From positions 34,787 to 98,786 of the forward strand of contig JAFACG010000043.1 in the NCBI GenBank assembly GCA_023425645.1: 64,000 nucleotides of DNA. The letters are read 5' to 3'. Shown one piece after another: positions 28,164-36,232 of the stretch. Below the pieces are notes generated by a model. The model saw only the letters and a list, made by a program, of their open reading frames with translations, was not told the DNA's origin and searched no databases. The stretch's first letter is position 1, and each line of letters starts with the position of its first letter. Origin of the DNA: Pseudomonadota bacterium. GTDB lineage: Bacteria; Pseudomonadota; Gammaproteobacteria; Burkholderiales; Burkholderiaceae_B. Both the position numbers and the translations under genes were made by a program.

Positions 28164-29102
28164 TTACGGCGTTACAGGCAGAGCGCCGGGCAACTCAGGC
28201 ATACCGGGGATGCGCACGCTGATGGGCCCCTCCGGCTCCTGCATGGCCTCGCGCAGGTCGAATTCCTCGGAACCGCTGGCATTCTGCTCGTCGATGCGTC
28301 GTTCCGCGCGGCTATTGAGCACGAGCAGACTGATACGCCGATTTACGGCCGCAGCGGGGTTATCTTTAACCAGGCTGACCGTGTCGGCCAGGCCCAGCAC
28401 CTGCTTGACCTTGGCCTCGGCCAGGCCGCCCGCGACCAGTTCCTGGCGGGCCGCATTGGCGCGGTCCGCGGACAGCTCCCAGTTGCTGTACAGGCGCTCG
28501 CCGCTGGCGTACTGCATGGAGTCGGTGTGGCCGGTGATCTGGATGCGGTTGGGCATCTCGTTCAGGGGCTGGCTCAGGGAACGCAGGATGGCCCGCATGT
28601 AGGTCTGCACCAGAGCGCTGCCGGTGGCAAACATGGGCCGGCTCTGCCGGTCGATGATCTGGATGCGCAGGCCGTCCTGGGTCATGTCCAGCAGCAGCTG
28701 CGGCCGGAACTCCTTGAGCACCGGGTCGATGCGGATCAGCTCTTCCAGAGCGGACTTCAGGTCTTCCAGGCGCTCGACATCCTGGCGATCCTGCATGGCG
28801 TCGCTGTTGGTGGCGCCCGGATGGGGGTTGGGAATCAGGCTGGGCTGCCCTCCGGGAATGGCGCTGCGCGACTGATCCCCCTGCTGGCCGCCCGTGACGG
28901 CGTCGATCAGCGGCATGCGGAAGTAGTCGGCAATCTCCTTCAGGTCCTGCTTGGGGACCAGCGACAGGATCCACATCACCAGGAAAAAGGCCATCATGGC
29001 CGTCATGAAGTCCGCGTAAGCGATCTTCCAGCTTCCGCCATGGTGCTCGCCGTGCGCCGTCTTCTTGCGGCGGATGACGACTCTGTCCTTGTGATTGCTC
29101 AT
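28164..29102 (-). CDS. motB: Flagellar stator protein MotB
   Basis: A 312-residue stator subunit. One membrane helix (about residues 27-48) follows the charged N-terminus, with the proton-carrying D31 in WKIAYADFMTAMMAFFLVMW. A periplasmic plug and an OmpA-like peptidoglycan-binding domain (about 130-265; ITGHTDSMQYASGERLYSNW, LSADRANAARQELV) complete it. It pairs with MotA, 12 bases upstream, and uses protons rather than sodium by its sequence type. Confidence 0.98.
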   Translation of the reverse strand: MSNHKDRVVIRRKKTAHGEHHGGSWKIAYADFMTAMMAFFLVMWILSLVPKQDLKEIADYFRMPLIDAVTGGQQGDQSRSAIPGGQPSLIPNPHPGATNSDAMQDRQDVERLEDLKSALEELIRIDPVLKEFRPQLLLDMTQDGLRIQIIDRQSRPMFATGSALVQTYMRAILRSLSQPLNEMPNRIQITGHTDSMQYASGERLYSNWELSADRANAARQELVAGGLAEAKVKQVLGLADTVSLVKDNPAAAVNRRISLLVLNSRAERRIDEQNASGSEEFDLREAMQEPEGPISVRIPGMPELPGALPVTP

Positions 29103-29114
29103 GACTGCTTCCGA

Positions 29115-29993
29115 TCAGGCTTTACGGCCGCCACCTGCAGAGCGGGCCTGGCGCACGTGCTCCTCCAGTTCCTGGAAGGACGGGCGCTCCGTGGAGAACA
29201 GGACCTTGCGGCCGAATTCCACCGCCAGCTGGGGAGGATAGCCGTTCATGTTGGCCAGCAGCGTCACCTTGATGCACTCCAGCACCTTGACCGAGTCGGC
29301 CGTGCGGCGCTCGATGGTCGCAGCCAGCGGCGCCACGAAACCGTAGGCCAGCAAGATGCCCAGGAAAGTGCCGACCATGGCTTTGGAGATCAGGTCGGCC
29401 AGAACGGCCGGCGGCTGGTCCACCGACGCCAGCGCCTTGACCACGCCCAGCACCGCCGCGACGATGCCGAAGGCGGGCAGTGCGTCAGCGACTTCGCGCA
29501 GGGCGCGGGCGGGCACGTTGCGCTCATGCTGGTGGGTCTCGATGTCCTGCTCCATCAGGGTCTCGATTTCAAAGGAGCTCATGTTGCCGCTGATCATCAG
29601 GCGCAGATAATCCGCGATGAAGTTCATCAGGGCCGGATCCTTCACCACGTTGGGGTAATCGGCGAAGATGGCGCTCTGTTCAGGGTTCTCGATATCGGAC
29701 TCGATGGACATCATGCCGTCGCGGCGCGCCTTGTTGAGCAGGACGTACATCATGCCCATCAGCTGCATGTACAGCTGCTTGTTGTAGGGACTGCTGCGAA
29801 ACGCGATGGGCAGCGCGCCGGCCAGCAGCTTGATGGACTTGCCGCTGTTGGACGCGAAGTAGGCGCCCATCGCCGCACCGCCGATCAACAGCAGTTCGAA
29901 CGGCTGGTACAGGGCGCCCATATGCCCGCCCAGGGCCACGAAACTCCCGAACACGGAGACAAAGACAACGATATATCCAATCAGAATAAGCAC
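29115..29993 (-). CDS. motA: Flagellar stator protein MotA
   Basis: A 292-residue stator subunit with four membrane helices (two near the N-terminus, two around residues 165-215) and a large cytoplasmic loop. Family blocks are YQPFELLLIGGAAMGAYFAS, LPAFGIVAAVLGVVKALAS and GTFLGILLAYGFVAPLAATI. I place the start at GTG 29993 (VLILIGYIVVF), with AGAAGG seven bases upstream. An in-frame TTG further up gives nine extra non-family residues. Co-transcribed with motB and the che genes. Confidence 0.96.
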   Translation of the reverse strand: MLILIGYIVVFVSVFGSFVALGGHMGALYQPFELLLIGGAAMGAYFASNSGKSIKLLAGALPIAFRSSPYNKQLYMQLMGMMYVLLNKARRDGMMSIESDIENPEQSAIFADYPNVVKDPALMNFIADYLRLMISGNMSSFEIETLMEQDIETHQHERNVPARALREVADALPAFGIVAAVLGVVKALASVDQPPAVLADLISKAMVGTFLGILLAYGFVAPLAATIERRTADSVKVLECIKVTLLANMNGYPPQLAVEFGRKVLFSTERPSFQELEEHVRQARSAGGGRKA

Positions 29994-30150
29994 GGATACG
30001 CCTTCTTCAAGTACACGCAACTAATGATGGCGGCAAGTGGCCGGGCCAAAACGCCGCTTCAACGGGCTTTTTCCCGCATAGATCGGCGCTTCCGGTCCTC
30101 TTGGCACATCGGAAACACTTCAGGAAACTGGAACGGCAGGCGCGTGGACG

Positions 30151-30822
30151 CTAGCCGATGCGGGCAGGCCCGTCCGGCTGAAGCTGACGCCGGGAAGCGG
30201 CCGGGGCGCGGCGCGGGGCGCATGGCTCTTCGCAGGCCGGCCGGGCTTCTTTGCTGGCGGCCTCGACCTTGCGACTGCCGCGCGCCTTGCTGGCGCGCGT
30301 CTTGCCCGCACGCGGCGGCGGGCGGCATATGGCGCAGACAAAACCGGCTTCGGGATCGTGGGCGTGGGCAACGAAACCGCCCTTGCAGCGCTCGCACTGG
30401 GAAAGCTGCAGCAGACCGCTGTCGAAAAAGCGCAGCAGCATCCAGGCGCGCGTGAAGCTGAGCACGGGTTCCTCGTCCGCCGTCGTTTCGACGCGGCCGG
30501 CGGCCGACTGCTCCAGGTACAGACGGTACGCCTCGACCAGAGCCTGGCTCTTGCCGCAGGGAGTCTGCGCGACCATGAATTGATAGATACTGTAGAACAG
30601 GCTGGAATGGATGTTGGGCAGCCAGGTCATGAACCAGTCCACCGAGAACGGCAGCATGCCCTTGGGCGGAGAACAACCTTTAACTTCCCGATACAGGCGC
30701 GCAAGACGGTCGTAGCTGAGCGAGGTTTCCACCTGCAGCACCTGCAAACGCGCCCCCAACTCGATCATTTCCGAAGCCAGCCCGATTTCCTGGGCCTCTT
30801 TGGCGACGCTTTTTGTAGCCAT
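30151..30822 (-). CDS. flhC: Flagellar master regulator subunit FlhC
   Basis: A 223-residue protein starting MATKSVAKEAQEIGLASEMI. FlhC blocks ARLQVLQVETSLSYDRLARL, YREVKGCSPPKGMLPFS and DWFMTWLPNIHSSLFYSIYQ are clear. A four-Cys zinc site CxxC...CxxC (QCERCKGGF and FVCAICRPP) is present. The C-terminal 45 residues are basic and Pro/Ala-rich, beyond the enteric length (192 residues). With FlhD it forms the activator of class 2 flagellar promoters. Start chosen at ATG 30822, where the family begins. Confidence 0.97.
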   Translation of the reverse strand: MATKSVAKEAQEIGLASEMIELGARLQVLQVETSLSYDRLARLYREVKGCSPPKGMLPFSVDWFMTWLPNIHSSLFYSIYQFMVAQTPCGKSQALVEAYRLYLEQSAAGRVETTADEEPVLSFTRAWMLLRFFDSGLLQLSQCERCKGGFVAHAHDPEAGFVCAICRPPPRAGKTRASKARGSRKVEAASKEARPACEEPCAPRRAPAASRRQLQPDGPARIG

Positions 30823-30844
30823 AACGTTTAGATCGTCCCTGCCG

Positions 30845-31171
30845 TCAGCCCGCCTGACCGGCAGTCGCTCTCTGGGACAGCAGAATGGTGGAATGGGCCT
30901 GCTGCAGCACGCCGCCCAGCACATTCTGCGTCAGCGTCGTGAGCAGATCGTAGTCGTTGAAGCGAAAGCCGCAGATCAGGGAGCTGGAGCTGGCCAGCTT
31001 GACCAATTGCGCGGGGGACAGGTGCATCAGGGTTTCGGCCACATCGGCGTCGAACCCCAGCCGGAACATTCCTGCCGAAAAATTCTCGCGAAGCAGGCGT
31101 TGTGCGAGCAGCAAGTACGACAAATTGACTTCCTGAATGTCATTCAGCAGCGAATTTTCCGATACGGGCAT
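30845..31171 (-). CDS. flhD: Flagellar master regulator subunit FlhD
   Basis: A 108-residue helical protein with [20 protein letters not shown] and [20 protein letters not shown], followed by [12 protein letters not shown]. These are diagnostic for FlhD, and the length fits. It forms the FlhD4C2 complex with the product of flhC, 22 bases downstream. It heads the whole leftward flagellar cluster. Confidence 0.97.
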   Translation of the reverse strand: MPVSENSLLNDIQEVNLSYLLLAQRLLRENFSAGMFRLGFDADVAETLMHLSPAQLVKLASSSSLICGFRFNDYDLLTTLTQNVLGGVLQQAHSTILLSQRATAGQAG

Positions 31172-31614
31172 GTCAGCCTTCCTTGTAAAACTGGCTCAAC
31201 CAGCTAATTTCTTGTAACAAACAACATTTAACACGAGAAATGTTACAAAGATGCGTATCGTGTTCTGGAGAAACCTTGCACGAGCATCCTGCCATACCGC
31301 TATTTCTTACCGACTCACGCCGAGAAACAATACGACATCGACATGAATACAGTGAAAAATATGCATTAAATGTATCAATTGCAGACTGAATATTATCAGA
31401 TGCTCACTTAATGTTGTAGTTCTAAAACTGGATGTTACGTGACCGAGATCAAGACGCCGGGCGCCCGGGCGTGTACCGCGCCATCGGCCGAAAGGTCTAA
31501 ACCCTTCTCTTCATGGGGTTTTTTTTACTCAAGCTGACTAAAAGAGCGAAAGATCGGCATAATGCAGGCATAAGCGGGGAGTTCCATTCTCAGCCCATAA
31601 GTTTGTAACCACAT
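31172..31614. promoter_or_regulatory. Upstream region of flhDC and of the NlpC/P60 gene
   Basis: 443 bases without a gene, markedly AT-rich compared with its surroundings between about 31200 and 31440. It should hold the flhDC promoter and long leader (minus strand) and the start signals of the plus-strand lipoprotein gene. An inverted repeat TTGTAACA / TGTTACAA (31212-31219 and 31241-31248) lies 41-77 bases before flhD. TTTCTTA, resembling the BvgA heptamer of Bordetella, occurs at about 31303-31309. Promoter boxes could not be assigned reliably. Confidence 0.5.
31440..31526 (+). ncRNA. Possible small RNA or leader ending in an intrinsic terminator
   Basis: A short GC-rich block inside an AT-rich gap shows a near-palindromic GCCGGGC/GCCCGGGC element, a GGCC-GAAA-GGTC stem-loop (about 31486-31497), and then AAACCC / GGGTTT with an 11-base loop running into eight T's (31499-31526). 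Such a layout suggests a short plus-strand transcript. It ends about 90 bases before the NlpC/P60 gene, so it could be a free small RNA or an attenuator of that gene. It matches no RNA family I can name. Confidence 0.3.
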
Positions 31615-32112
31615 ATGTACCTTGCTGCTTTTACGCAACGACTGATCGCCTTGATGTTGCTGGCTCTCCTGGCTGCCTGCGCCGGCGCCCCGCCAGGCCC
31701 AGCCTCCCGATCCAGCGTTACCGTCGAAGACGGACGGCGTTCCGCCGTGGTGCTCTCGGCCATGACGCTGCTCGACTCCCCCTACCGCTATGGGGGACGC
31801 GAACCTTCCACGGGCTTTGACTGCAGCGGGCTGGTGCACTATGTGTTCAGCCAGGAGCGCTCGAGCTCCCCCATTCCGCGCAGCAGCGCGGAGCAGGCAG
31901 GCGCCAGCCGCCGCATCAGCCGCAAGCAGTTGCGACCGGGCGACCTGGTCTTCTTCAATACATTGGGCAGGCCCAATTCGCACGTGGGCATCTATATAGG
32001 AAACAACCAGTTCATCAACGCCCCCTCCAGCGGAGGGAGGGTGCGCATCGATTCCATGGACAACCCCTATTTCGCCAAGCGCTTCGAGACGGCCCGGACT
32101 TTTTTCGAATAA
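31615..32112 (+). CDS. NlpC/P60 family lipoprotein peptidase (Spr/MepS-like)
   Basis: A 165-residue lipoprotein with lipobox L19-A-A-C22. The NlpC/P60 domain (about 45-165) has catalytic Cys C70 in GFDCSGLVHYVF, His H123 in SHVGIYIG, and the third polar position occupied by N135 (FINAPSSGG). RPGDLVFFNT is also typical. Such enzymes cut peptide cross-links in murein, here probably from the outer membrane side. It stands alone between flhDC and glpD, so a link to flagellar assembly is possible but unproven. Confidence 0.92.
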   Translation: MYLAAFTQRLIALMLLALLAACAGAPPGPASRSSVTVEDGRRSAVVLSAMTLLDSPYRYGGREPSTGFDCSGLVHYVFSQERSSSPIPRSSAEQAGASRRISRKQLRPGDLVFFNTLGRPNSHVGIYIGNNQFINAPSSGGRVRIDSMDNPYFAKRFETARTFFE

Positions 32113-32235
32113 GAATCCAGAAGAAGGTCTGCTGCCTGGCGGCCGGGATGTGCTGGCGGCAATGCAGGAGCGCTTCCAGCGCCGCATGGACCGGAGAGTA
32201 CCTGACTTTGCGGTGAACGGTTCAAAGGCGCGTGA

Positions 32236-33834
32236 TCACGCAGCCGGCAAGGTGGCGTACGTTTGCGCCAGTTTCAGAAAGGCGTCCAGCTCGGGATCGC
32301 GGCCGGTTTCTTCGTGCATCAGCCGCGCCACGGCCGGGGCCGTGCGCTGCGCCAGCCGCGCGTCCAGGAACAGCAGGCGCGAGCGCCGCGCCAGCATGTC
32401 CTCGACGGTGCGGGCGTACTCATAGCGACAGGCAAAACGCACCATGGCCTCGCTCAGGCCCGGCGCCAGCTCCACGTCCGCACCCGGCAGGGATTTGACC
32501 CAGTCCGATTCGCTGCCATAGGCGTCCAGCCCCGGCGCGCTGCCCAGCGAGCGCCGCGCCGCGGCGTGCGACGCGCCGACCAGGCGCTGATCCAGCGTGC
32601 TGCAGGCCGGCAGCTTGCCCACCAGTCCGGCCCGTTCGCAACGTTCGAGCACGTCCTGGGCCATGGCCCGATAAGTGGTCCACTTGCCGCCGGTGACCGT
32701 GACCAGACCGCTGGGGCTGACCAGCACGGTATGTTCACGGCTGATGGACTGGGTCTTGCCCCCCCCGGACTCGTCCACCGGGCGGACCAGCGGGCGCAAG
32801 CCGACCCAGACGCTGCGCACGTCCTGCTCGCGCGGCGCCTTCTGCAGATAATGGGCGGATTCCGACAAGATGAAATCGATTTCCTGGCGTAGAGGCCGGG
32901 GTTCCAGCGGCACGTCTTCGCGCGGCGTATCGGTCGTGCCCAGGATGAGCTTGCCCAGCCAGGGCACGGCGAACAGCACGCGTCCATCGCGCGTACGCGG
33001 CACGAGCAGGGCATGGTCGCCGGGCAGGAAATCCTGATCCACCACCAGATGCACGCCCTGGCTGGGCGCCACCATGGGGCGCGCCTGGCGGCCGCCCTCC
33101 TGGCCGTCCAGTTCGCGCAACCGGTCCACCCAGACGCCGGTGGCGTTCACCACGCAAGATGTCTGCACGTGGTAGGTCTGCCCGCTTTCCCTGTCCTGGC
33201 ACCGCACGCCGGCTATCCGCCCTTCGTGGTGCTGGATTTCCGTGACCGGACAGTAATTGACGAGCAAGGCGCCGTGCAGCGCCGCCGTACGCGCCAGCGC
33301 CAGCGCCAGCCGGGCGTCGTCGAACTGGCCGTCCCAATACTTGACTCCGCCCTTCAGGCCGCTGCGGCGGGCGCCGGGCAAGAGTTGCCGCACGCGCGCG
33401 GCGCCCAGGAATTGAGTGCTGCCCAGGCCCTCGCGCCCCGCCAGCGCGTCGTAGGCCATCAGTCCCAGCCCGTAGAAAGGGGTTTCCCAGCATTTGTAGC
33501 TAGGCATCACGAACGGCAGGGGCTGGGCCAGGTGCGGTGCGTTGTGCAGGAGATGGGTGCGTTCGTGCAAGGCCTCGCGCACCAGGGAGAGGTTGCCTTG
33601 CGCCAGGTAGCGCACGCCGCCGTGCACCAGCTTGGTGGCCCGCGAGGAGGTGCCTTTGGCGAAGTCCCAGGCTTCCAGCACCACCACCTTGAGCCCGCGC
33701 AGCGTCGCATCCAGGGCAATGCCCAGCCCGGTCGCGCCGCCACCCACCACAACGAGGTCGGCCTGTGTGGTGCGCGCAAGAGCGCCCAGCATTTGCGTCC
33801 TATCGGTCAGCAGTGGTGAGTGTCGAGTGGTCAT
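32236..33834 (-). CDS. glpD: Aerobic glycerol-3-phosphate dehydrogenase
   Basis: A 532-residue FAD flavoprotein that oxidises glycerol-3-phosphate to dihydroxyacetone phosphate and feeds electrons to quinone at the membrane. The FAD site is VVVGGGATGLGIALDATLRG (about residues 27-46). TSSRATKLVHGGVRYLAQGN is the family signature, and TVTGGKWTTYRAMAQDVLE marks the C-terminal cap. Divergent from glpK across a 205-base gap, an arrangement that supports shared control by glycerol-3-phosphate. No glpR or glpF is present in the window. Confidence 0.97.
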   Translation of the reverse strand: MTTRHSPLLTDRTQMLGALARTTQADLVVVGGGATGLGIALDATLRGLKVVVLEAWDFAKGTSSRATKLVHGGVRYLAQGNLSLVREALHERTHLLHNAPHLAQPLPFVMPSYKCWETPFYGLGLMAYDALAGREGLGSTQFLGAARVRQLLPGARRSGLKGGVKYWDGQFDDARLALALARTAALHGALLVNYCPVTEIQHHEGRIAGVRCQDRESGQTYHVQTSCVVNATGVWVDRLRELDGQEGGRQARPMVAPSQGVHLVVDQDFLPGDHALLVPRTRDGRVLFAVPWLGKLILGTTDTPREDVPLEPRPLRQEIDFILSESAHYLQKAPREQDVRSVWVGLRPLVRPVDESGGGKTQSISREHTVLVSPSGLVTVTGGKWTTYRAMAQDVLERCERAGLVGKLPACSTLDQRLVGASHAAARRSLGSAPGLDAYGSESDWVKSLPGADVELAPGLSEAMVRFACRYEYARTVEDMLARRSRLLFLDARLAQRTAPAVARLMHEETGRDPELDAFLKLAQTYATLPAA

Positions 33835-34039
33835 GGGAGCTATCGTCGAGTCTGGAGCCGGCGGCAGCCCGGATCAGGGCGGGCCGACTCGGGATTTACC
33901 CTTATTTTAACCTCTTGCTCTACACCTTGCAGCGAAACTTGCCATCCCAAGAATCAGGCGCCGCACCACGCAGGGCGCGCAGAGCCGGCCTGCAGCCGGT
34001 ACACTGTGGGCTGCTTTTGCTTTCATCGGCCGGACCCGC
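33835..34039. promoter_or_regulatory. Divergent glpD-glpK intergenic region
   Basis: 205 bases between two oppositely transcribed glycerol genes. It must contain both promoters. An AT-rich patch (33896-33925) is the best place for a promoter core. I could not identify a GlpR operator by eye. Confidence 0.4.
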
Positions 34040-35533
34040 ATGACATTCATTCTTGCACTCGATCAGGGCACCTCCAGCTCCAGAAGCCTCGTAGTGGCGG
34101 CCGACGGCCGCATCCTCGCCCAGGCTCAACAGGAAACCCGCCAGTACTATCCACGCAACGACTGGGTCGAGCATGACCCGCAGGAAATCCTGGACACCCA
34201 GCTGGCCACCGCGCGCCAGGCCATCGAGCAGGCCGGGCTGACGGCACAGGACATCGCCGCGGTCGGCATCACCAACCAGCGCGAGACCACCCTGCTCTGG
34301 GACCGGCGCACCGGGCAGGCCGTGTACCCCGCCATCGTCTGGCAGGACAGGCGCGCCGAGGACCTCTGTGCGCGGCTGCGCGAACAGGGCCGCGAAGCGC
34401 TCATTACCCGCAAGACGGGCCTGCCCATCGACGCCTATTTCTCCGCCACCAAGCTGCGCTGGCTGCTGGATTCCGTGCCCGGCGCCCGCGAACGGGCCGA
34501 ACGCGGAGAGCTGGCCTTCGGCACCGTGGACAGCTGGCTGATCTGGCACCTGACCGGCGGAGCCGTCCATGCGACCGACATCAGCAATGCCTCGCGCACC
34601 CTGCTCTTCAACATCCATCAAGCGCAATGGGACGAGGAGCTGCTGGCGCTGTTCGACATCCCGGCCGCCGTCCTGCCCCAGGTGCGCGACTCGGCCGGCT
34701 GCTTCGGCGACTGCGACCCGGCGTTGCTGGGCCGCGCCATTCCCATCTGCGGCGTGGCGGGCGATCAGCAAAGCGCGCTGTTCGGCCAGGCATGCTTCAA
34801 GCCGGGCATGGCCAAGAACACCTACGGCACGGGCTGCTTCCTGCTGATGCACTGCGGGTCGCACTCCCCCGAATCGCACAACGGCCTGATCGGCACCTGC
34901 GCCGCCCGCCACGGCCCCGACCCCTCCTACGCGCTGGAGGGCAGCGTATTCATCGGCGGCGCCGTGGTCCAGTGGCTGCGCGACGGGCTGGGTGCGCTGG
35001 AGCACAGCGCCCAGGTGGAAGCGCTGGCGCGCAGCGTCCCCGACGCCCAGGGCGTGCATCTGGTGCCGGCCTTCACCGGGCTGGGCGCGCCTTACTGGGA
35101 CGCCCAGGCGCGCGGCGTCATCACCGGCCTGACCCGCTCGAGCACCATGGCGCACATAGCGCGCGCCGCCCTGGACAGCATCGCCTACCAGAGCGCCGCC
35201 GTGCTGCTGGCCATGAATCGTGACGTCCAGGCCAGCGGCGGACGCCCTCTGCACGAATTGCGCGTGGACGGCGGCGCCAGCGCCAACAATCTGCTCATGC
35301 AGTTCCAGGCCGACCTGCTGGGACTGCCCGTCGTGCGCCCCGACAACATCGAGACCACCGCGCTGGGCGCCGCCTATCTGGCCGGACTGGGCTGCGGGCT
35401 GTATAAAGACCCTCAGGAGATCGCCGCGCTCTGGCGCAGCGAGCGGGTCTTCGAGCCCGCCATGTCGCGCGACCAGGCCCAGACCCTGATGCACGGCTGG
35501 GAGCAGGCGGTGCGCCAGGCGCGCACGCAATGA
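34040..35533 (+). CDS. glpK: Glycerol kinase
   Basis: A 497-residue FGGY-family kinase converting glycerol to glycerol-3-phosphate. The N-terminus [20 protein letters not shown] holds the ATP-binding [41 protein letters not shown], the activation segment [13 protein letters not shown] and the C-terminal [20 protein letters not shown] are all present. Length is the family norm. It pairs with glpD and is followed 27 bases later by a TM2-domain gene. Confidence 0.98.
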   Translation: MTFILALDQGTSSSRSLVVAADGRILAQAQQETRQYYPRNDWVEHDPQEILDTQLATARQAIEQAGLTAQDIAAVGITNQRETTLLWDRRTGQAVYPAIVWQDRRAEDLCARLREQGREALITRKTGLPIDAYFSATKLRWLLDSVPGARERAERGELAFGTVDSWLIWHLTGGAVHATDISNASRTLLFNIHQAQWDEELLALFDIPAAVLPQVRDSAGCFGDCDPALLGRAIPICGVAGDQQSALFGQACFKPGMAKNTYGTGCFLLMHCGSHSPESHNGLIGTCAARHGPDPSYALEGSVFIGGAVVQWLRDGLGALEHSAQVEALARSVPDAQGVHLVPAFTGLGAPYWDAQARGVITGLTRSSTMAHIARAALDSIAYQSAAVLLAMNRDVQASGGRPLHELRVDGGASANNLLMQFQADLLGLPVVRPDNIETTALGAAYLAGLGCGLYKDPQEIAALWRSERVFEPAMSRDQAQTLMHGWEQAVRQARTQ

Positions 35534-35560
35534 ACATCGACTCTTTTTGATGGGAACACC

Positions 35561-36013
35561 ATGCTGCAGAGAATCATATTAGGCATCGCCATCTTCGTGC
35601 TGGTGCTGCTGGGCCTGACCTTCGGCGAGGCCGTGCTGCGCGAGCTGCTGTCCTACCTGGGCTTCATCATCGATGATTTCGCCGACCTGGCGCTCCAGGT
35701 GCGCGAGTATCTGGCGCTGCATTGGGGCAAGGCGCTGCTGGCCTTGCTGATCACCATTCCCCTGGTGATGTGGATCGCCAGCGCCAAGAAAGAAGAACTG
35801 GAACGCCCCACCAGCCACCGCAAGATCGCCATCGTCCTGGCCATCTTCCTGGGCTGGATAGGCGCGCATCGCTTCTATCTCGGGCAGATAGGCTGGGGCC
35901 TGCTGTTCGTCGTGCTGTTCGTCATCTGGGCCCCGCTGGCCTACGTCCTGGCCCTGATCGACGCCCTGCGCTACGCTTTCATGGGCAATGACGAATTCAC
36001 GCTGAGCCGCTGA
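35561..36013 (+). CDS. TM2-domain membrane protein
   Basis: A 150-residue protein with four predicted membrane segments: about 3-22, 58-73 and the TM2 pair at about 88-104 and 112-133. The TM2 motif is clear (IAIVLAIFLGWIGAHRFYLG, then QIGWGLLFVV). The function of bacterial TM2 proteins is unknown. It begins 27 bases after glpK and is followed 6 bases later by a ribbon-helix-helix gene, so it may be co-transcribed with both. Confidence 0.8.
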   Translation: MLQRIILGIAIFVLVLLGLTFGEAVLRELLSYLGFIIDDFADLALQVREYLALHWGKALLALLITIPLVMWIASAKKEELERPTSHRKIAIVLAIFLGWIGAHRFYLGQIGWGLLFVVLFVIWAPLAYVLALIDALRYAFMGNDEFTLSR

Positions 36014-36019
36014 CCCGCC

Positions 36020-36211
36020 ATGGAAAACAAGACTGCAAGGCTGACGGTGCTGATAGACCCGGCCAAGAAGAAGGCATTCGAGGCCCTGTGCCAGCAGCAG
36101 GACCTGACGCCGTCGCAGGTCGTGCGCCAGCTGATACGCGATTACCTGGCCCGCCACGATGTGGACTACCCCGGCGCCGCCCGTAATCCCCGCGTGGACC
36201 CGCCGGCCTAG
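36020..36211 (+). CDS. Ribbon-helix-helix (CopG/MetJ-type) small protein
   Basis: A 63-residue protein. ARLTVLIDPAKKKAFEALCQ followed by QDLTPSQVVRQLIRDYLARH is the beta strand plus two helices of a ribbon-helix-helix DNA-binding fold. The C-terminal 15 residues are Pro-rich. Such proteins act as dimeric repressors or antitoxins. No toxin-like partner adjoins it: the upstream TM2 gene is not a known toxin and the downstream gene is convergent. It is probably a small transcription factor. Confidence 0.7.
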   Translation: MENKTARLTVLIDPAKKKAFEALCQQQDLTPSQVVRQLIRDYLARHDVDYPGAARNPRVDPPA

Positions 36212-36232
36212 GACCCCGTCAATGCGAGCCTT

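Noticed and set aside
30021..30150. Possible sigma-28 promoter (GCCGATCT) upstream of motA
   Set aside because: The -10-like box is fair but the base set 11 positions upstream does not resemble TAAAGTTT.
27888..30455. Long plus-strand frame across cheA, motB, motA and flhC
   Set aside because: It runs antisense to four conserved genes and shows no domain of its own.
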